This document shows positions 31,608 to 33,986 of a stretch of DNA of 33,986 bases, in pieces. A program made the translations under genes and the position numbers. Position 1 is the stretch's first letter, and each line of letters opens with the position of its first letter. Origin of the DNA: Chitinophagaceae bacterium (lineage in GTDB: Bacteria; Bacteroidota; Bacteroidia; Chitinophagales; Chitinophagaceae). The notes under the pieces were generated by a model that had not been told where the DNA came from, made no database searches, and worked only from the letters and a program-made list of their open reading frames with translations. The stretch is from contig SCVK01000139.1 of NCBI GenBank assembly GCA_004297075.1, positions 1 through 33,986 on the forward strand, written 5' to 3'.

Positions 31608-32843
31608 ATGAGCGAGTTAATACCGCCTGTTCCAGACAATGAAATGGAACGTATCCTCAAACTTTCGGAACTCGATGTTGATTATGCCGAAGTGCAGGAT
31701 TCATTACAGGACCTTTCCAAATTAGCGGCCAAAGTAGCCGGCACCCCTATTTCCCTCATTAACCTTATTGATTCTTTTACCCAGTGGACGGTTTCCAATT
31801 ACGGACTTCCCCTTGAACAAATGCCCCGGCATGATTCTGTTTGCCAGTACACCATCGTTGCCAAGGAAGAAAAACTGGAGGTAAAAGATCTCAGTGTGGA
31901 TGACCGGTTCAAAGATAAATTCTATGTTACCGGCCCACCCTTGCTGAAATATTATTTTGGGGTACCCCTGCAAACAGCCGATGGCCTGAACCTGGGCGCA
32001 CTCTGTGTGCTGGACAAGGTAGGCAGAGAGATCAGTCCTGAAAAAATTGAGCTGCTTAAAATTATTGCCAACGAAATAGTCAACCGGTTAACGGCTTATC
32101 AGGTGATCAAAGAACTGAAAAGCAAAGTGAGAGAGGCGGGTGATACCCAGCGGAAAGTGGCACACGATATCCGCGGTCCCTTAGGTGGCATTGTTAGTCT
32201 TGCACAGATCATCAGCCAGCAAGGGAATGAAAATAAGATGGATCAGGTGCTGGAATTTATCGGGCTGATACAGAAAAGCGGCCGTTCATTGCTGGAGCTG
32301 GCGAACGAAATATTGGGAGCCGATAAAAGAGTGGATGCGTCTGCTGTCAGGTATTCCCAAACACAGGCTACCGCTGATACCTTTACTCTGCAGGTTTTTA
32401 AAGACAAACTCGAGAAACTATTCACACCGCAGGCCATACCCAAAGACATCCGTTTTACCGTAAGGATTCATGATCAGCATGAAACCATTCCTTTCTCGAA
32501 AAATAAGTTGCTACAAATTACCGGTAACCTGATTTCTAATGCCATTAAATTTACTCCGCAACATGGGTCTGTTACCGTAGAATTAGGGTTGGTGGTTACC
32601 AGTGCAGATAAGAACCTGCAGATCAAAGTAACCGATACCGGTGTTGGACTGGATGCCGTGGCTGTACAACAACTCTTTACACAGGGTGCAGTTTCGTCTA
32701 CCTCCGGAACGGTAGGTGAACAGGGATATGGTTTTGGGTTGGCATTGGTTAAACACCTGGTTGATGATCTGAAAGGAAATATTGATGTGGTATCGAAGCC
32801 CGGTGAGGGGGCCGTTTTTACGATAGCCATCCCTAATGTCTGA
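31608..32843 (+). CDS. Cytoplasmic GAF-domain histidine kinase
   Basis: This 411-residue protein has no membrane segment. The N-terminal GAF domain (about 20-165) shows the pattern of the GAF-kinase class: AAKVAGTPISLINLIDS, DSVCQYTI, VDDRFKDKFYVTGPPLLKYYFGVPL and GLNLGALCVLD. The HisKA domain carries VAHDIRGPLGGIV with His186. The ATPase domain has the N-box LLQITGNLISNAIKFTP (301-317), DTGVGL (343-348) and GYGFGLALVKHL (373-384). It has no receiver, so it must pass phosphate to a separate regulator, possibly one of the two adjacent ones, although those pair more usually with HisKA_3 kinases. It starts 90 bp after the second regulator. Confidence 0.9.
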   Translation: MSELIPPVPDNEMERILKLSELDVDYAEVQDSLQDLSKLAAKVAGTPISLINLIDSFTQWTVSNYGLPLEQMPRHDSVCQYTIVAKEEKLEVKDLSVDDRFKDKFYVTGPPLLKYYFGVPLQTADGLNLGALCVLDKVGREISPEKIELLKIIANEIVNRLTAYQVIKELKSKVREAGDTQRKVAHDIRGPLGGIVSLAQIISQQGNENKMDQVLEFIGLIQKSGRSLLELANEILGADKRVDASAVRYSQTQATADTFTLQVFKDKLEKLFTPQAIPKDIRFTVRIHDQHETIPFSKNKLLQITGNLISNAIKFTPQHGSVTVELGLVVTSADKNLQIKVTDTGVGLDAVAVQQLFTQGAVSSTSGTVGEQGYGFGLALVKHLVDDLKGNIDVVSKPGEGAVFTIAIPNV

Positions 32844-32977
32844 ATTACCGGAATAAAAGGAGATTCTTTTCGCTTGTAAGCAGATAAGGAACTCTGCAGA
32901 TCACTTTTAAGTTGTCTGCTCATCAATCTGCATGCATACTGTTTGAGAGAAAACCTCCCATTCCTTAGAAAATGTTA

Positions 32978-32985
32978 TAGGTTTG
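32978..32985 (+). promoter_or_regulatory. -7 promoter element for the small membrane protein gene
   Basis: TAGGTTTG is a full match to TAnnTTTG, 17 nt before the ATG at 33003. It supports that start, because the TTG start at 32943 would lie upstream of the promoter. No good -33 box is visible. Confidence 0.45.
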
Positions 32986-33002
32986 CGGCAAGTTTTTCCA
33001 GC

Positions 33003-33392
33003 ATGAAACATTCACAAACAATCGGTATCGTAGCTACACTGGCCCTGGTGGTCATGTGTTTTTTACCCTGGACGTATATTGCCAGCCAACAACTGACCAT
33101 TACCGGATTCCATACAACCGGAACCAGCTTTGGCAGGCCTGGCGTACTCTCTGTAAGCATGGCGGTGATACTGTTGGTGATGTTTCTGGTACCGGCTGTC
33201 TGGGCCAAAAGAACCAATCTGTTTATAGCTGCTTTAAACCTGGCCTGGTCATTCCGCAATTACCTGCTCGTTTCTTCCTGTTTGATGGGAGAGTGCCCGG
33301 AAAAAAAGCCCGCACTATACGCATTGGTGGCACTGGCTATCCTGATCCAGATCATGACTTTACTGCCCAGGATGGAAGTAACCAAAAAATAA
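33003..33392 (+). CDS. Small four-helix membrane protein, unknown function
   Basis: This 129-residue protein has four probable membrane helices (about 6-27, 48-68, 71-92 and 104-122) and a basic C-terminus. A short external-looking loop after helix 1 (ASQQLTITGFHTTGTSFGRPG) and a CLMGECPEKK segment between helices 3 and 4 are the only polar features. I do not recognise a named family with certainty. The ATG at 33003 is chosen over TTG at 32943 because a promoter-like TAGGTTTG lies between them and the ATG puts a Lys just before the first helix. It converges on rocD with a 14-bp gap. Confidence 0.75.
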   Translation: MKHSQTIGIVATLALVVMCFLPWTYIASQQLTITGFHTTGTSFGRPGVLSVSMAVILLVMFLVPAVWAKRTNLFIAALNLAWSFRNYLLVSSCLMGECPEKKPALYALVALAILIQIMTLLPRMEVTKK

Positions 33393-33406
33393 GCGGGCAA
33401 AGGGTA

Positions 33407-33986
33407 TTACCCCAATGCCTGCAAAGACTTTTCGATAATACCCACACATTCTATTATCTGCGCTTCATTGATCAATAGCGGTGGCGCAAAACGGATCTTA
33501 TCGCCATGGGTAGGTTTGGCCAGCAAACCATGCTGCATCAAAGCCAGGCAAAGTTCCCAGGAAGCATCCGGGTTGGCATGTTTGATCACGATCGCGTTCA
33601 GCAATCCTTTTCCACGGATGGTAGTGATATAGGGGGAGTTCAGTTTTGCCAGCTCGGACCGTAATAACTGTCCCATGAATTCCGCATTTTCTGCCATTTT
33701 CTCTTCCTTCAATACCGTTAAGGCCGTAATAGCCACGGCACAGGCCAGCGGGTTACCACCGTAGGTAGATCCATGCTCGCCGGGGTGAATATTCATCATC
33801 ACCACATCATCCGCCAAAACAGCTGATACAGGCAATACACCGCCACTTAAAGCCTTACCCAGTATCAAAATATCCGGCCGCACATTCTCATGATCGCAGG
33901 CCAGCATTTTACCCGTACGGGCCAGGCCTGTTTGGATCTCATCGGCAATGAATAAGACATTGTATTTGGTACAGAGAGCCCGCACA
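33407..33986 (-). CDS. rocD: Ornithine--oxo-acid aminotransferase, C-terminal part
   Basis: This is the C-terminal 192 or so residues of a class III PLP-dependent aminotransferase; the 5' end lies beyond the window edge, and the first codon seen (GTG) is internal. The sequence shows [16 protein letters not shown], with the PLP-ring Asp, then [17 protein letters not shown], with the Schiff-base Lys (codon at 33854-33856), and [17 protein letters not shown], which binds PLP phosphate. These motifs together are typical of RocD, which turns ornithine and 2-oxoglutarate into glutamate semialdehyde and glutamate. Acetylornithine aminotransferase is the closest alternative, but the GGVLPVSAV and [15 protein letters not shown] wording favours RocD. 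Confidence 0.9.
   Translation of the reverse strand, partial: VRALCTKYNVLFIADEIQTGLARTGKMLACDHENVRPDILILGKALSGGVLPVSAVLADDVVMMNIHPGEHGSTYGGNPLACAVAITALTVLKEEKMAENAEFMGQLLRSELAKLNSPYITTIRGKGLLNAIVIKHANPDASWELCLALMQHGLLAKPTHGDKIRFAPPLLINEAQIIECVGIIEKSLQALG

Noticed and set aside
32943-33002. TTG start for the small membrane protein
   Set aside because: A promoter-like TAGGTTTG lies downstream of it, and the ATG at 33003 gives a better N-terminus.

Overview
The window looks like a chromosomal segment of a Bacteroidota bacterium, most likely of or near the Chitinophagaceae (inference). The grounds are a giant secreted protein with a type IX secretion (T9SS) C-terminal sorting domain, LamG and Ig-like modules, near-absent Shine-Dalgarno sites apart from one clear case, TAnnTTTG-type promoter elements, a futalosine-pathway menaquinone gene, and moderate GC. 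I see no phage, insertion sequence, integrase or CRISPR array.

Layout. Positions 1-7201 hold mostly housekeeping genes: tex, a secreted DsrE-family protein, an NAD(P)-binding epimerase-like protein, a Tat-exported Gfo/Idh/MocA oxidoreductase, purB and mqnA. Positions 7276-16853 are a surface-glycan island on alternating strands. It has two GT2 glycosyltransferases, a GT9, a GT4-like and a GT8-like glycosyltransferase, a TylF-type O-methyltransferase, two class I methyltransferases and a YfhO-type multi-pass membrane protein. Positions 16906-21331 carry a small membrane protein translationally coupled to a queuosine-precursor transporter, then NUDIX, CorA, dapF and a nucleoside phosphorylase on the minus strand. 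A tRNA-Cys with a perfect 21-bp terminator palindrome follows.

Positions 21966-28349 encode a protein of about 2127 residues: signal peptide, two LamG-Ig supermodules, HYR and Big_2-like modules, seven 77-79-residue Ig-like repeats, a beta-solenoid-like C-terminal region with a (Gly-Trp)4 run and a striking 10-residue Cys/His repeat, and a T9SS tail. Directly downstream is a four-gene signalling set: response regulator, PAS histidine kinase, paralogous response regulator, GAF histidine kinase. A small membrane protein and a truncated rocD close the window.

The most unusual signals are (1) the exact decapeptide C-x-H-x2-H-x4 repeat inside the adhesin; (2) two A/B classes of Ig repeat with a chimeric unit; (3) low-complexity intergenic repeats that begin at or supply the stop codons of several genes; and (4) a LOV-like PAS domain whose photo-adduct cysteine position is proline, in the kinase lying between two paralogous regulators.
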